From NCBI GenBank assembly GCA_018873245.2, contig JAEMBT020000004.1, forward strand, positions 6,675,073 through 6,739,072: a stretch of DNA of 64,000 nt. Direction: 5' to 3'. The notes beneath the pieces were generated by a model. The model searched no databases. It saw nothing but the letters and a program-made list of their open reading frames with translations, and was not told the DNA's origin. The translations under genes were made by a program, and so were the position numbers. Of the stretch, positions 1 to 13,740 are shown piece by piece (position 1 is the first letter of the stretch; every line of letters starts with the position of its first letter). This DNA comes from Archegozetes longisetosus. Taxonomy: Eukaryota; Arthropoda; Arachnida; Sarcoptiformes; Trhypochthoniidae.

Positions 1-188
1 AATTGTCGATTGTAAAGAAGTGTTGTTAAGTAAATAAGCAAAATTCTAGATATCTAAGATTCACATAATTTTCTACTTTCATTTGCTGTTTTTTTCTTTA
101 AGAATGTGTTCGTTTTCCACATTTTTCAGTTATATCTCACATTCAATATTCTTATCACACCTAAAACTCAATGCGTTGACTATTGCAG

Positions 189-2977
189 ACGTGAACCTTT
201 ACGCTCATTATGTCTTCAAAACTTTTGACCAAAATAGAAACGAAGCCATAACTTTTAAGGTAAAAAAGAGATTTCGAAGAGAGTATTGAATATAAATTGA
301 ATAAGAATACAATATTATTGAAGGACTTTCTTCAGTGGTTGTCTCTTTTGTGTCACGGGTCGAAGCAAGAGAAGTTAAAATGGGCATTTCGTTTATATGA
401 TATTAACCAGGACGGCTTTATAACACGTAAAGAGCTGAGTGATATTCTTTGCTCAATATATGCTCTCATTGGCAGGCGTACTTCTCCTGCTATCGATGAG
501 AGGACTTTGCGAGACCACTGCGATCGCACTTTTCAGGTAAATTATTCTCAAGAGCCTTCATTTTCTATAATGCTTACCGAACTCACTTTACTCTCAATGA
601 TAAATTGGGTTTTGGGGAATATTCGCTTTTGGGGATTAAACCATTCGAGTGAGTGATTGCGAGAGTGCCATCAAATTCATCTCATTCATAATGTATTTCT
701 ATGCTTTACCAGTTTTTTTCGTGTTCAGCTCGAGAGTTAGCCGACACCATTTTTTACATAATTATACCAACAATTCTTCTCCACTCCTATTCAATATTGA
801 AATAAGATTTAGTAAAAGGTTAGGACAGAAATTCAATTGAGAAAGTGTTTTGTGGCTTTCTAACAATCAATTTAAACTAATGTTATATGATGTTGAAAAA
901 AGAGATTGATTTTGAGGCACCGAGTAAAGCATTAAAGCATCATATGAAAAAAGTTATAATTAATTTAAAACTTTAGTAATCCAATCGATACTTCTACTGA
1001 TATGCTCGAAAGAAAGTGCTCAAAAAGAAGAGATAAGCTTTTATCTCGAGTCATTTAGTCGCTCACATAAATGTTGATATTATTTGAAGAGCCGATTCGA
1101 GCCAATCGGATATTTATTGAAATAGATGCTAAGAAAATATAAATTTTAGGCAATGTATTAAAAAGATGGAAATAGATTTAGTCAGAAAGCTTTGGCCATT
1201 GATTTTTCTCTGACGAAAGTCTCTCTAATCGATATATTCGAAAGAAATGTCATCTATTACTTAAGGTATACTTTTGTTTGTGGCTCTTACTTAATCATTA
1301 TAAAAAATCATTTAGAATTTGTCTTAAATTACAATCAATCAGCAACTAAGGCAACAATTAGAATGGATAACAACTCATTAAAAAGAGATTATAAGAAGAG
1401 ATAAGTTTAATTAGTGATAAGATGAGACAAGACTAGTTTTTTTGTGAGACCAACACTCGCACTTAGCGCAAACCAAAGGCAAACTTAAGATTAAAAGATT
1501 CTTGAATTATTGATCGATTGCGAGTCTCAAACAAACACTCTACGAACAGATAACATAGATGGTTATTTTAAAAATTCATTACTTTTATCAGCTTCTGCTA
1601 AGTTAACAACTATATTCTACAGTATTAAATTTGCTTTTCTCGTAAAATTAACACTTCAGATAGAATGCAACGGATTAGGAAAAAGATTAAGAAATATTAA
1701 GGGAAACAATACAACTTGAAGAATAGAGAATAAAACTTATGAGCTTACAACTCTCCAAACAATAACGCTCAATCAAGTTACAGCTTTGTCAATTTACTCT
1801 AAGGTACCTTACAATACTGGTTCTGACGAGAAAAGCAGAATAAAACTTTTAACCATCTTACTCGTCACAACAGAAAAGTCATGCATTGTGCCTGACACAC
1901 AAAAGTCAATTTTAATATTGATATTGAGTTTTGAGGCTTTCACCATTCTATCAATTTGCCAGCTCCTCTATTGATGGTGCGGCAAAACATCTTAATATTT
2001 TTCAAAACAAACATATATTAGAAATAACCATCAATTTTCATTATGTTCGTCTGAATTGATTTTCATTTTGAAAAACTTCTTAAATGTTTTAAAAACATGA
2101 AATATTATATTCTTTGTATAGAATATAATAGTAGAAAATGTTGATTTGTAAAATTTGAAAGTTTATGGTTGGCTATTTTGCTGCTTTATGGCGTCAAAAT
2201 TATGCAAATCGTATAACTGTAAGAATAACAGCGTTCTGTCAAATTGATTTCTTATTCATAAATGTAATCAGTGTTCGTATTTTGCGTGATTGTACCTATT
2301 TTTCATTATAGAAATTGGATATCAACAAAGACGGAGTCGTTACTATGGAAGAATTCATGGAGATTTGCGCACAGGTTATTACTTTTATTTCACATCTTAT
2401 TATACAATTATATAGGAGATTAGTCTTATATTCGCAAATTTAAATTTCATATTATGATATGATTAATTGAAGTTTGAAAAATTCATATCATACTTAATGA
2501 CTTGTCTATAGATTGAAAAGTGATCTTCATTGTTGATGATACTATACGCTATATGCTTTGAGATAATTTTCTAACGCACATAGATTTAGTGTGTCACAAT
2601 CTAGTAGCACTGCTATCACTCAAATAAATGCACATAATTCACAGAATTCACAGTTCACATAAAATGTTGGTCTTTTAGTTTCCGACTCAATCAATATATG
2701 ATAGACATTGTTCTGATTGTTTACGCGTCAGAGCATTCTATAGAAATTCAAATTTAAAACTATGTTTTACTAAAATGCTGGCTTTAATCTAGCATAAGAA
2801 AGACCAGCAATAAATATCTATTCTTTGCTCTTGGATGCAGCCAATCAATTACAGTTTCCTTTATATTTGAAGACGTTTCAGCTCTTTGAAGGAGTGAAAA
2901 AGTATTTGATTTTATTAGAGCTTTTTCTTCAGATTCAGTCAGATCTTAGCAAAACAAATAAAGATGAAGAGTGGTAA
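189..2977 (+). CDS. KChIP-like neuronal calcium sensor, 3' part (5' exons outside window)
   Basis: EF-hand protein of the Kv-channel-interacting/neuronal calcium sensor type, which binds the N-terminus of A-type Kv4 channels and responds to calcium at the membrane. Exons read by eye: 189-259, 324-536, 2312-2374 and probably 2855-2977. The first carries YAHYVFKTFD, the KChIP signature before a degenerate EF-hand. The second carries the intact loop DINQDGFITRKE and the third DINKDGVVTMEE, both with Asp at position 1, Gly at 6 and Glu at 12. The last exon is less sure: it continues the frame as YLKTFQLFEGV, close to the usual KChIP ending IMRSMQLFENV, but then adds about 25 residues that family members lack. 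Splice sites are GT-AG and phases match. The intron from 537 to 2311 is long for this window. The start codon and palmitoylation or myristoylation region lie upstream. Family call firm; C-terminus tentative. Confidence 0.8.
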
Positions 2978-5429
2978 TTCTTGATAACTATTAGTCTTAC
3001 ATGTGTGTACCTTTTCAAGCAGCTTGTACGATGGAATCTAATTTAACTTCTAACCGTGGTTTAGGCTGCAAGTAGTCTATAATTTAGTCGATTTAAGAGT
3101 AAAGTAAAAGCCTACAACGAATCGAATAAATTCTATGCTTACTATTTTACATTATTTTGCATTGCATTTTCTTAAGCGTGCCACCAAATTAAAATAGAAA
3201 AAGTCATCAACTCTCACGCAAAAGATGAAAACCTCTTTAAGTTTGTCATTAAGTGATTCATGATTTTATGCAGTAGCAGCAAAATTTTATTTTATAAAAT
3301 ATTTTAACTCATAAACAATTTTAAAAAAGGATTATTGAGCGCAAATTTTGAACTAATTGTTGAAAACAAAAATTATTATTGATTTAGGACGAATCTATTG
3401 CAAAATCACTCGCGATTCTCGACACTGTAATATGAGCACTGCTTTTGATACGATATTACGAAGAAATGTCCACTTCATTGATCTGCAAACAAGATTCCGA
3501 CTATAGATTATTGCTCCATTGATGTGAACAATTTATTTCTATCTATGTCAACCTTTCAACTTTGCAGATCTGATCAGACCAATTAGTATTGAGTGATGCA
3601 GATTCTGTAGATTGTTTTGATAATCCAATTATGTTTGCAAAATATTATTAATGTAATCCTTTTGCTAATAACTATGCATTCAGATCATTAGCTTGAATCT
3701 GAATTGGGATCCCAAACGTATCCAGAACAGTTGAAGTTATGATCTGGAGCAGTTAGTCTTGATTAGTTTGAATAATTAAGCAGTTACGCGAAAATCCAGA
3801 TAAATGTGTTTGCATCAATTTAGAGCTTAACATTATTTGTCCATATTTTGGCTGTAAATTGTTGTCTAATTCTGTGCCATTTTATGTATGTTTCTGTCCA
3901 TTTGACTTGAATAAGTCAAAAAATTGATGATAAAATATTTTTTGATGTATACAATCATAAATTGATGCGTAACTCTAAAGCCGGCCACAATTCATGTCAC
4001 ATAATGTTCATGTCATTTATTGTCCATTTAAAAACTGAATTTATTTAGAAAAACGACACATTTTTTGTGGAAATGATGCTATTTTTCAAAAAATTGTGTT
4101 TTCCAGTCAGTCTCTGTTTGTTTGTAATTCATGCTTTGAAAGTTAAAAATCAAATTTAAAAAAGCATTTACGTTGAGACATAAAACACAAAATCTGTTTT
4201 GTTATGTTAAGGAAACTACTAGAATTCCAACACAATATGTTCGACTGTCACTCTATAGGCTGACCAGATGTGGTTTTAAATTGGATAGTTCAGTTTTCGA
4301 GCTGTCATTCTCAATACTACTATAATGGTATTAAGGATTACAAGCTCTTTCAATTGTGTAGATATCTAGTTAGGCCATAATTGAGAGCTGGTCACCCTAT
4401 AATTTGCTGCAGACATAGCTGGTAGAAAAGAAATGATTTTGAGGAGATTGGCAACAAAATCAACTAGAGTTAAGATTTGATTTGTTCTAAAGCCATATTT
4501 GATAGTTGCCTAAAATAGTATTCAGTGAGTGTAATATTGTGGACAAATACTAGAAATTGATTGAAAGCAATGTTTGCAGAGCGATCCATTGCAGTGAAGG
4601 TCTCTATGATTATGTTGTTTTGTCGATATAAAAAACATCTTATATTACATATAATTTAATTGGAAAATTCATCTTAAATGTAAGAGTGTTTGGACACTAC
4701 ATATTGTAAATACAGAAATTGTAAATAAAGCATTTGTCTCATAACCCCTTTATTTAGATTTAAGTTCAATTTATAATTGTTTGCTTATATGATTAATGTT
4801 TACTCAATTTTTCTTTTCAAATTGTAAAGCCTGTGGTTTGTATATCCAAATAATAAAGTATTTAGATTTGTGCTAAAAATAACTTTGATTCATAAGGAGT
4901 TTATAGAGTAAAGTTATATTAACTGATGGGTATAACGCAGTGCTGTGCATTTCTTATAAACTAAATGTTACTAAGAATCACTACAACTCTCAGTTCAACG
5001 TTCACTAGAGTGTTTGAGTGGAAACTCCCCAATTGACGTATATATACGTTTACCAATGTTTTCTTAGCATATAGTCAACTATTTTCAATATTCTCTAATA
5101 TAAAACATGTATTTTTGTAGATCAATTTATTTAACAAGGTATTCTTGTTAGTGCATAACAACTTATTAAAGTTGTACAACAATTAGCACTCTATATTGAG
5201 AGAACAACTCGATTATTCTTCAAACAATATCTGTTTATTAGTTTGTTTGTCATATTCGAGGATTACTAAAATATTAGTGATCAGCAATTTATCTCATTAT
5301 TAGAAAAGAAAAAATTCTTAAATAATTGTATTGTATTGAAAATCATATTTAAATATAATGATCATATAATCCATTCAATTGATGAATTGTTACTTTAAGA
5401 TTAGTCAACATATTTAAATAATTTAATAG
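2978..5429. other. Intergenic, no gene recognised
   Basis: AT-rich stretch between the end of the KChIP-like gene and the end of the PGC-1 gene; the two genes converge here. AATAAA signals near 4723 and 4851 could end a long 3' UTR of the KChIP-like gene. No open frame with protein-like character, RNA gene or clear repeat was seen. Confidence 0.5.
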
Positions 5430-7477
5430 TTATCGACTCAGTTTGGCCTGAGTTGAACGAAGTAATGAATCAAAATCCATTCGTTCCGAACTGAAAGATG
5501 AGTCATCCTCTGCATAGTCTACGTACGAAATATGATTAGTCAGATTTGAAAATCAATCATAAGAGTACCATCAGTTTCGTATGCCTACTTGTCCTTAAAT
5601 TTCACAATACATTTACAGATATTACTCTTACCAAGAAAACCAATCATTCAATACAACGATTGAAACAGAAATAATTGGAAATTGTAAAGCACATAATTAG
5701 CATACGAAGCCTAAAATCAAAGTTAAAATAAGCACCTAGATCTTCATAACGCGTTTTGCAGAACTGTCGTCTACCGCCAAAACTTAGATCAAATTTTGGG
5801 TGACGCGGATCATCATTAGCATCTGTTAAGTAAATTGAAAAATGAAGAAAAAAATACAAGCCAAATCTAATAAAACCTACGCTCAATAGCCTCGTAGGCA
5901 TCGCATCTTCTATAAAAAGTAACAAAAGCATAATTGTCGCCATAATCTCTGAAATGAATGCTAACTTCTTTGATAGACCCGAAACGTCCAAACCAGTGAC
6001 GTATATCTGTTTTAGTGGTTCCATCAGGAATTTTACCAACATAGATAATTTTTCGTTCTTCAATATCTTGCTTCATATTAATAGAATTTCGAGCATTTAT
6101 TTTATTGGTAACAACTTCATTATGATTATTCTGATAATTAGGTCTAATTTTGGAGCGCTGGTAATTGTTATGACAGTAAGGCTCTTTCAATGATCGTTTT
6201 TTATTAAATTGTTGTCCTTTATTATCATTTCTTATAATACTATTTGAATGCTTATAATTTATTTTTGATTCATTACCATTTCCACCTGAATATGAAGTAC
6301 ACGAAGAACATGATGAACATGAACTGCTTCTAGAAGATTCTGATGAACTATCAACTGATGAACGGGTAGATATTCTTCTCCTTCTTCTAGTAGCGCTACT
6401 CGCATAAGATTTAGGTCTGGGTTCTCGACTTCTAGACCTTGATTTGCGATTTATTTGTTTCTTCTCATTGTTACTTTTACAATCATTTTGTTCAATATCT
6501 TGAGGTAACAGATGTTCATCATTCAAGAATTGCTGCAGCCTTTTAGGATCTTCAGTTTCAGCAGATGTAGTCAGAGATGAGTTGGAATTACTAGCATCTG
6601 ACATTGAATTAAAATCATCGCCGCTATAAGCTTGTATTTGACTTTCATTTGAAATAATTTTATCATCAAAAAAGACATCCGAAACTTCAATATACGCTAT
6701 AATAGTATATAAAAAGTATTTCAATAAAGATAAATACATAGAGAACTAAATTGATTCCAAATTGGACCAATCAATTGAGAAAATATAATACATGCCTTCA
6801 TTAAGTTCAACGAGAATATTGTCATCATTTTTATCAAGAAAGTCATCTACATTTATATTAATGTCGTCATCGAAATCAAGAAATCCTTTGATGTAATCTG
6901 GAATCTTATCAAAAGTATCACTTTCCTGTTTGTGAGATAAGCACTGGTCTTGTGAAACATTCTTGAATGTTGTTATATAATCGGGTAATTTGTTATATAA
7001 TTTATTGTCATCTGATATCAAGCAGTAGTCGTGATCTTGTGGGAAACAAGATGAGAACGACTGCAAATCGCAGTTACTTATATTTATCATAGCCTTTCTC
7101 GATGGACTTTTCTTAGGCTTGGCCAACAGTGAAGTGCCTTTTCTTTTGCTCGATATCTCAGTTGAATTGCTTATGGTTGATTTTCGAACTTTAGGCGATG
7201 ATATCAGAATACTATCATTACTACTAATTTTGATATTAGTTTCTCGTTTGACTGTTACGCTTGAATTACTTTTATGAACATCATTACTGTTGTTATTAAG
7301 TGAAAAATTGCAATTTGGATCAAAACTTCTTTCTCTTTCTTCGAACAGTTCTAATAAGCTATCGATGTTAGTGGCTTCTAAACCAAATTCAAAATCATTC
7401 AAAGTCTGCGATTGCATAGTGAATATGTCATCGAAGCAACTGTCGTCTATTAGAGTCGCCAAATTATCGGTTGTCAT
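5430..7477 (-). CDS. srl: PGC-1 / Spargel family transcriptional coactivator
   Basis: Nuclear coactivator of mitochondrial and metabolic genes. Exons on the minus strand: 7477-6796, 6696-5881, 5822-5736, 5518-5430, giving 557 residues. The ATG at 7477 opens an acidic N-terminus (residues 1-50) with an LLELF motif at 41-45. DHDY at 148-151 matches the HCF-binding tetrapeptide of PGC-1 proteins. The second exon holds a Ser/Arg-rich stretch and an RRM starting IIYVGKIPDGTTKTDIR with the RNP1-like core DNYAFVTF, the signature PGC-1 RRM. The downstream block GGRRQFCKTRYEDLD and the last residues MDFDSLLRSTQAKLSR match the PGC-1 C-terminus. The protein is short for the family (fly Spargel about 1,060, human PGC-1alpha about 800). 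Intron 1 needs a GC donor (AAG/GCATGT) to keep frame. The alternative is GT at 6791 joined to an acceptor at 6624, giving 534 residues. Identity sure; intron 1 open. Confidence 0.9.
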
Positions 7478-10400
7478 CTAGTCATAAATTGAAAAGAAGG
7501 GTAAACATCAATTGTATATTGTTGTTAAATGTAACAAATAGCTAGAATCTCTCTCTATTTATTATTTAGAGAGCGAAAAACTTAATTGTTCTTATATAGC
7601 GATGTTTTGATAGTATTGTTGAGATCAAAACTATCAACTATACTTTGAACCATCGCTTCTGCTAAATACTTACTCAGTACTAAATGACCAAATAAAAAGA
7701 TAACACGCTCTAATTTGATTTGATTTGATTTGCTTTAACAAAAGTAACTTATTCGACAGCTGAGCTTTACTTTCTTGAGCTTATTTTGCCTAAGGTTCTA
7801 ATAAGATCTTAAATGTAAATCAGGTTATGGCTATCATTAGCTAAGTTTAATATTTGTCTTCCCTATTCTACTTAACAGATTTGGTATTAAGTGATATGTT
7901 GAAGTTATGATTTTCATATGCGCCTCTATATCTAATGAAGTTACTGATAAAATCTACTTTGTTTATTTAGAGTATATAATAACAAAAACATTCTATTATC
8001 ACGAATTTTGTTTATAACAACTAAATGTTTCCATTTTTCTGTCAACTTTCCAGATATCATCACAAGTTTGCACTTATTTCACTTAGACTTCATTGGAAAT
8101 CACATGTTTAGCTTAATATTGATTTTATTAGTTTTGGAAAGCATTGAAACAATCAATATGTGATTAAATCAATTATTACTATTATAGGATACAACGAAAC
8201 AAACATACTTATATTGAAATAGCAGCAAATAGGTATCAAACCATTGTTTACAAGTTATTACCTAATTTAATAACTGTCTCCAATTCAAATTTCACTAAAA
8301 CTAATTAATAGATTATAGACGGAAAAATGCTAATCAAAAGTAATTGATTGAAAATGCGTTTTAGACAAAGAAATAACAATAAAAGGTGTATGAATGTAGA
8401 GGTAATGCCATATGGATGACATGTGTCTACGCTATATATAGACTATAGCATATCAATACTTAGGCGCTAAACAAAAGTTAATTATAGTCATCATCACTAT
8501 TTTAAATCTCTTTCTTTAACACCTGATAGTTACACTTTAATTATATTCAGAAATTACAGGAAATATGTTAGAAACTAACAAACCGGTATGTAATAGGTTT
8601 CAATACACGTTCTAATACATTATGAGTCGACATGAGCTCCACGTGGACTCGCCTTAAGCTTATTATTATATTATTCATGCATTCATTCCGATATTTCTTA
8701 ACATTTTACTCACTTTATTCATTCAATTAATCGTTTAGTTTTACTTTAAAACTCTATTAATAATTAATTTCAATTTCTTCAAACTTACCTTTAATTGTGA
8801 TTTAAAAGAGAAACAAAGTTAACAATTGAACATAACTTAATAAACATCTCAAACATGGCCTTTAACTGAAAATGTGATACACTTAGCATTAAGTAGAGGT
8901 AGAAACCGGTTTGCTTATAGTTACACGCGGTTAAGGTTATTGTCGTTCTGAGCCACCCATAAACACTATACCATTAACTCAAATATTCCACTATTTTAGC
9001 CCCCTTTAGATTTGAATTTCTACTTTTATTTTGGCCTCAAAGTCCATTTATAAGTTTTTGCAAATCACATTTAGTGTTTAGTAAGTTCTATAAAATAGTC
9101 AACTTTTGAGCTATTAGTTTATTATCTGAAAAAACACATTGAAGTTGATGCAGCACTAGATTTTGCTCACTTTACTTAACTTGTTTAAAATGAAACATCC
9201 CGTTTATTAATATCATTATTCTAAGGTTTCTGAAAATTGACATGCAGTATAGCAATTGATTCGATAAGTTTTAGCTCAAAGTATAGATTTTTTGAATACC
9301 TCAAAGCTATTCAAACTTAATGAGGCACTTAATTGGCATTACACTGAATTTGGCATTTTAGAATCAGTTTGTCTCGATTTTTACGAATAAAAGAATAATA
9401 AAACTAATGAATTAGTCGTTAGTGGACAGCAAAATTTCTAAAAACTAAGCACAGATATAAGTGGGATGTGACCATTACATTATAAAAGTTTAGTTGAGTA
9501 TAATATTTGTTTTGATTAGGCCAGTAGATAAGTTTGGAATTTGCCGCGTAAGAATGCTAATCAAAATAGGAATGCTCTTCATGCAATTTCAATGAGTCAT
9601 CAAGTTGTGATTACACAAGGGATTCGCAATATTATTTTCATTACTTTTCAGTCATTCAAGGAATCTGAAGCCAAATCTTATTACACCCAATTATGAAAGT
9701 TTGATAGTCGTGTTTAAATGTCGCTATTTTGACCAAAGTTTTACTTAGTAAAAACTTAGCACGTTTGGTCAATTATTTTAGTCCAATCAAAATATTCGCA
9801 TTTATCAAAATAATAAGAGTGAAGAAAAGTAAATAAAAGTTCATTAAAAGTACTATCGATATAAATAGTGTCAAACTCGATAAATTGCAGATGACATTAG
9901 TTGCAAAACTACCAGGTCTAGTAGAACTGCAATCAGATAACAAAGCATATGAGTGAAACGTGACTAATTTTAGCATATTTAAACTTCATAACAATAGAAA
10001 TTGAATGCCATATTTGCATTAAATACCCTATTGTTAATTCAAGTTCTTTCTTTCTCTCTCTCTCTTGAAACTCAAGTTTCAATAAGTCGATTAGAAAGAA
10101 AAAAAAATCTAAACTTGACATCAAATTTGAAGACTTGGTAAATGCGTTTTTAAAACTAACATAAATCACTAAACAAAATTTTAGAAAAAATCAAATTATG
10201 TATGAGAAGCTATTTAAAAATGCAAATAAAAATTAAGATTAATCACATGGAAATTGTGTGAAAATTAAGATTAGTTTATATTTTTTTTGACAGAAAATCG
10301 TTGAAAAGACTACTCGAATTAACTAATTTTTGTCTTTCTTATAAAGTTATTCTGAAATTAATGATCGTTGTCAATGTGATTGGTTTAATTAGATTGTATA

Positions 10401-11123
10401 ATCGTGAAATCATACCTAAAATATCCATAACAAATGAAAGTATAGATAGATTTGCACTTAATACTAATAGTAAGCGTCGCATTGCAGTGAGAATAAACTT
10501 ATTGATCGCTTTCTCTTTATTGATTATTTTGACAAACTCTACGCTATCGATCGTTACCAGAATATAGTGAGGGATAGAGTACTGTCACTACACGGCAGTG
10601 GAGAGAAGAGAAAATAGAGAGTTTACTTATGCATATATGAAACGGTTAAATATGAGAGAGCGCTGGGATGGAGACAGGGCTCCAGCAAATGGAGAGATAA
10701 TAATAGAATAAATGGATGTGAGCCAAACCAAAGCCCAACCTTTGACGGCAAGTGTTTATCTCCGCGGAGGTATTAGTTCGGAATTTGACGCAATTACCGG
10801 CAATTTTGAAAATTGTGACCTATAAAATACGAAATTAGGTAAATAAGCAGAGCCTGTAAGTGGTCTTTTCTATTAGAAATAGTTTGCCATGTTTGCAGTA
10901 AAGCCAACCTTTTTTCATAGCTTAAGCCAAAGCCTCATCCGAGCTCATCCAAAGCCTCATCCGAGCTCATCTAAACTCATCCTCACTGATCCCAGCTCAT
11001 GACATCGCAGCTGATGACGTCTGAAACTGATGATTACCAGCTTAGACTTATAATTGATTAACTATTATGAATAGAACAAACTCGTGTATGAGTTAAGCTC
11101 ATAGATAATTGTGATATTGAATA
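7478..11123. other. Intergenic between divergent PGC-1 and zinc finger genes
   Basis: About 3.6 kb of AT-rich DNA between divergently transcribed genes, so it should hold both promoters. Short open frames at 9.8-10.6 kb look random: no homology, and one begins with a non-ATG codon. A less AT-rich patch at about 10570-10830 and a 22-bp tandem repeat at 10929 lie just upstream of the zinc finger start and may mark its promoter or 5' UTR. Confidence 0.4.
10929..10972. repeat. 22-bp tandem repeat, two copies
   Basis: The unit starting AAAGCCTCATCC and ending GAGCTCATC plus one base occurs at 10929-10950 and 10951-10972, differing only in the last base. Degenerate CTCATC pieces continue to about 11001. 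It lies about 150 bp upstream of the zinc finger ATG. Confidence 0.8.
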
Positions 11124-13215
11124 ATGGATGAAACGAAACATAAAGCAAATGAAGAGCAATTGAATAAATCAATAAAGACTACGCCAGTTGTAATTCTGCC
11201 AAATCAAAATTATAATAAACAGATGAGTGATATTAACAATGCTTCTCAATATTCACAATTAGATCATACTAACGCATCAGTCAATTGTGTCCCTAAGTTA
11301 AGCGTTCATTACATCGTTTCTCTCAATAATGATCCGCCAATCATCACATCGAGTAAGCAATTAGAAAATGATAATTCCAATACTAGTCATAAATTAGAGC
11401 CTATAGATCCTGAACGGAAGTGTTTGATTTCGTTACCGATCGAAACTACCACTCATGTACCAGAATCTGATACCAATACTCTCAAAACTAATCAATCCAT
11501 CACTAATCAGCGACTGTTGATAAGTCCGACTGACTTCTTAACGCTGTCTGAAGAAGGATTTAGCCACAAGAATCCTGCCGTCAGAAAAGATGTCAATTTG
11601 TCGGCCAGCAATCTTGAAATAATTAAACGAAACAACCTCGAGAGCAATTTCGCCATTTGCTTGGATCGTTATTGTGAGTCACCACTAATGCTCGAAACTC
11701 ACAAAGATTCACAATTAATATGTGATGACGAAACCTCCTGTAATGGCAGAAATTCAAGATTATCTGAAACTCCAGAAGATATAACGACTGACGAATTGTT
11801 CGCTTCGACTTTCGGAACCGATCAGCCGTCGTCTCTTCGAGAGGTTGTGACACCGATTGAAGTGGAAAGTGCACGAAATACTCCGATTCCATTGAACAAA
11901 GAGCTAATTGGATCGAACAAAAGCAAAACCAATATCGAAGACAGTCTGCTATGCGATGAAGCAAAAAATTCGAATGAGACAATCGATACAAAACCGATAT
12001 TGACAATACTAGACCCACTCGATGCTGAAGCAAATAATTGCAGTTCAAGTTCTGAGAGTACATTCGCTTTCATTACTCAACCCAATAATAATGTCTCGTC
12101 ATCACAATCAGTCGCATTGACTACGCTTGACATAAAAGTATTGCCAACAGGAATCTTAGCTAAAGATTCCATACTATTGGCCAATTTGGCGGCCGCTCTG
12201 CCGTCTTCACTGACATCCCGACAAATAGCGCTACAAGTGATTCGTGAAGACGGAACGTCTCTAGTCTTACCATTAAATACTAAACATGATAGCAGTGATA
12301 ACACGTCAAAGGATACGAATTGCGATCTTCCAGTCAGCACTTCTGTCGTATTGGCTGAAGTTGTTTCACCAAACGAGTCAATCAGACCATTCAAGTGTGA
12401 ATTGTGTAATTCTACTTTTACTCGTTTGGGAAATTATACCAGACATAAAAAGATTCATTCATATCCCTCTAAGGTTTCATTTTATTTATTCATTCTGATT
12501 AGTACTCACTCGTTTGATCAAAGCTCATAATGTCATAATCATTTGAACAGGAGGACCAACGTTTTCGATGCGATATTTGCAGTAAGTCTTTCATACAGCG
12601 CTGTGATCTGGCTCGTCATCTTCATATTCATCGCGGAACAGGTCTGACATCATTTAACTGATTTTAATTTATTCACTTTTTCTGTTGAAATTGACAACTT
12701 AATTCATTTAATTGGAAACAGAGCCACATCGTTGTTCACAGTGTGGAAAAGGATACATAAGACACAGTGATTTGGTCACTCATCAACGCTTTCATAATAA
12801 AGAAAAACCATTTTCATGTCCTCATTGTTCAAAAGGATTTTGCCAAAGAGGTCAGCATTATTAGTATTTGTCACAATAGTTGATGATAGATAACTATTTC
12901 TGTACAAAAAATCCATTTGTTGATTTTCATAAGTTTGGAAATCTTATCTTGTGATTGTTGTAAAAGCTTATCAACAGAAATAGTTGATAAAACTTCAGAT
13001 AAATTAACATAAAATAACTGACTCACTACTGAACTAATTGACAAATAATTTAAATTAAAGGTGATTTGAATCGTCACTTGCGATCGATTCATCTACAACT
13101 AAAACCAATTCTGTGTTCTCACTGTCACAAGAAGTTCGCAAAAGAGGAAACTTTGTTGAGACACATGAACGCAACGCATAGAGATCTCGTTGAAGATTCT
13201 TCTCAATTCAAATAA
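11124..13215 (+). CDS. C2H2 zinc finger protein, five C-terminal fingers
   Basis: Probable DNA-binding transcription factor. Four exons: 11124-12473, 12551-12641, 12722-12850, 13061-13215; 574 residues. The first 415 or so residues are a low-complexity Ser/Thr/Asn/Asp-rich region without known domains, apart from a more hydrophobic patch, SSLTSRQIALQVIRED, at about residues 355-370. The fingers follow in order: CELCNSTFTRLGNYTRHKKIH (about 425-445), CDICSKSF (457 on), CSQCGKGY (485 on), CPHCSKGF (about 513 on) and CSHCHKKF (about 541 on). Fingers 4 and 5 have the longer HX4H ending. Introns fall in the linkers or inside fingers, all GT-AG with matching phases. The ATG at 11124 is the first in frame. 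A polyadenylation signal AATAAA lies at 13350. I cannot name an orthologue. SLU7 starts about 525 bp downstream on the same strand. Confidence 0.85.
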
Positions 13216-13740
13216 ATGTTAGGCTTTCCTCAATTTGCTTTGATTTTGATTACAAACTTATAATTGATCATTAGTTATATTAAGTTATTTATCATATCTT
13301 ATGTTATTGTACTTAATGTCTAATGATTATATTGTTAGATTTACCAAACAATAAAATATTCATTTCGAACTCGTGTCATATCATTCACTTTAAATCTTCA
13401 ACAAGTGTTTGGCTTTTCATAAAAGTTAATTCAATCAAAACTAAGTTAAAAACTAAGTTTTAAAGACTATTTGGACAAAATTAGTGAACTTCAACTTCAA
13501 AGATGTATCGAAACTATTGATTGAGAAAGTGAATTGAATTTTTTGAGACTCGTGTGGGTCCATCTGTCGACTGATTTTAATATTGTTTGATCAATACGCA
13601 AGTCAAATGTTACTCAATTAAGTGGTATTACGTTTTGTTTACACATTTACATTTAATTAATTTGAAACAATATCATTTCAACTGTTATTAATTAATTAAT
13701 AAATTAATTCAATCTATCGATAATTACAAAATTGACAGCA

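Noticed and set aside
5644-6063. Single long minus-strand frame including the PGC-1 C-terminal block
   Set aside because: The frame extends into intron on both sides; only 5736-5822 is exon, as shown by the RRM before it and the DFDSLL exon after it.
10301-10567. 88-codon frame with two hydrophobic stretches
   Set aside because: Begins with a non-ATG codon, no splice context, and its hydrophobicity is what AT-rich random sequence gives.
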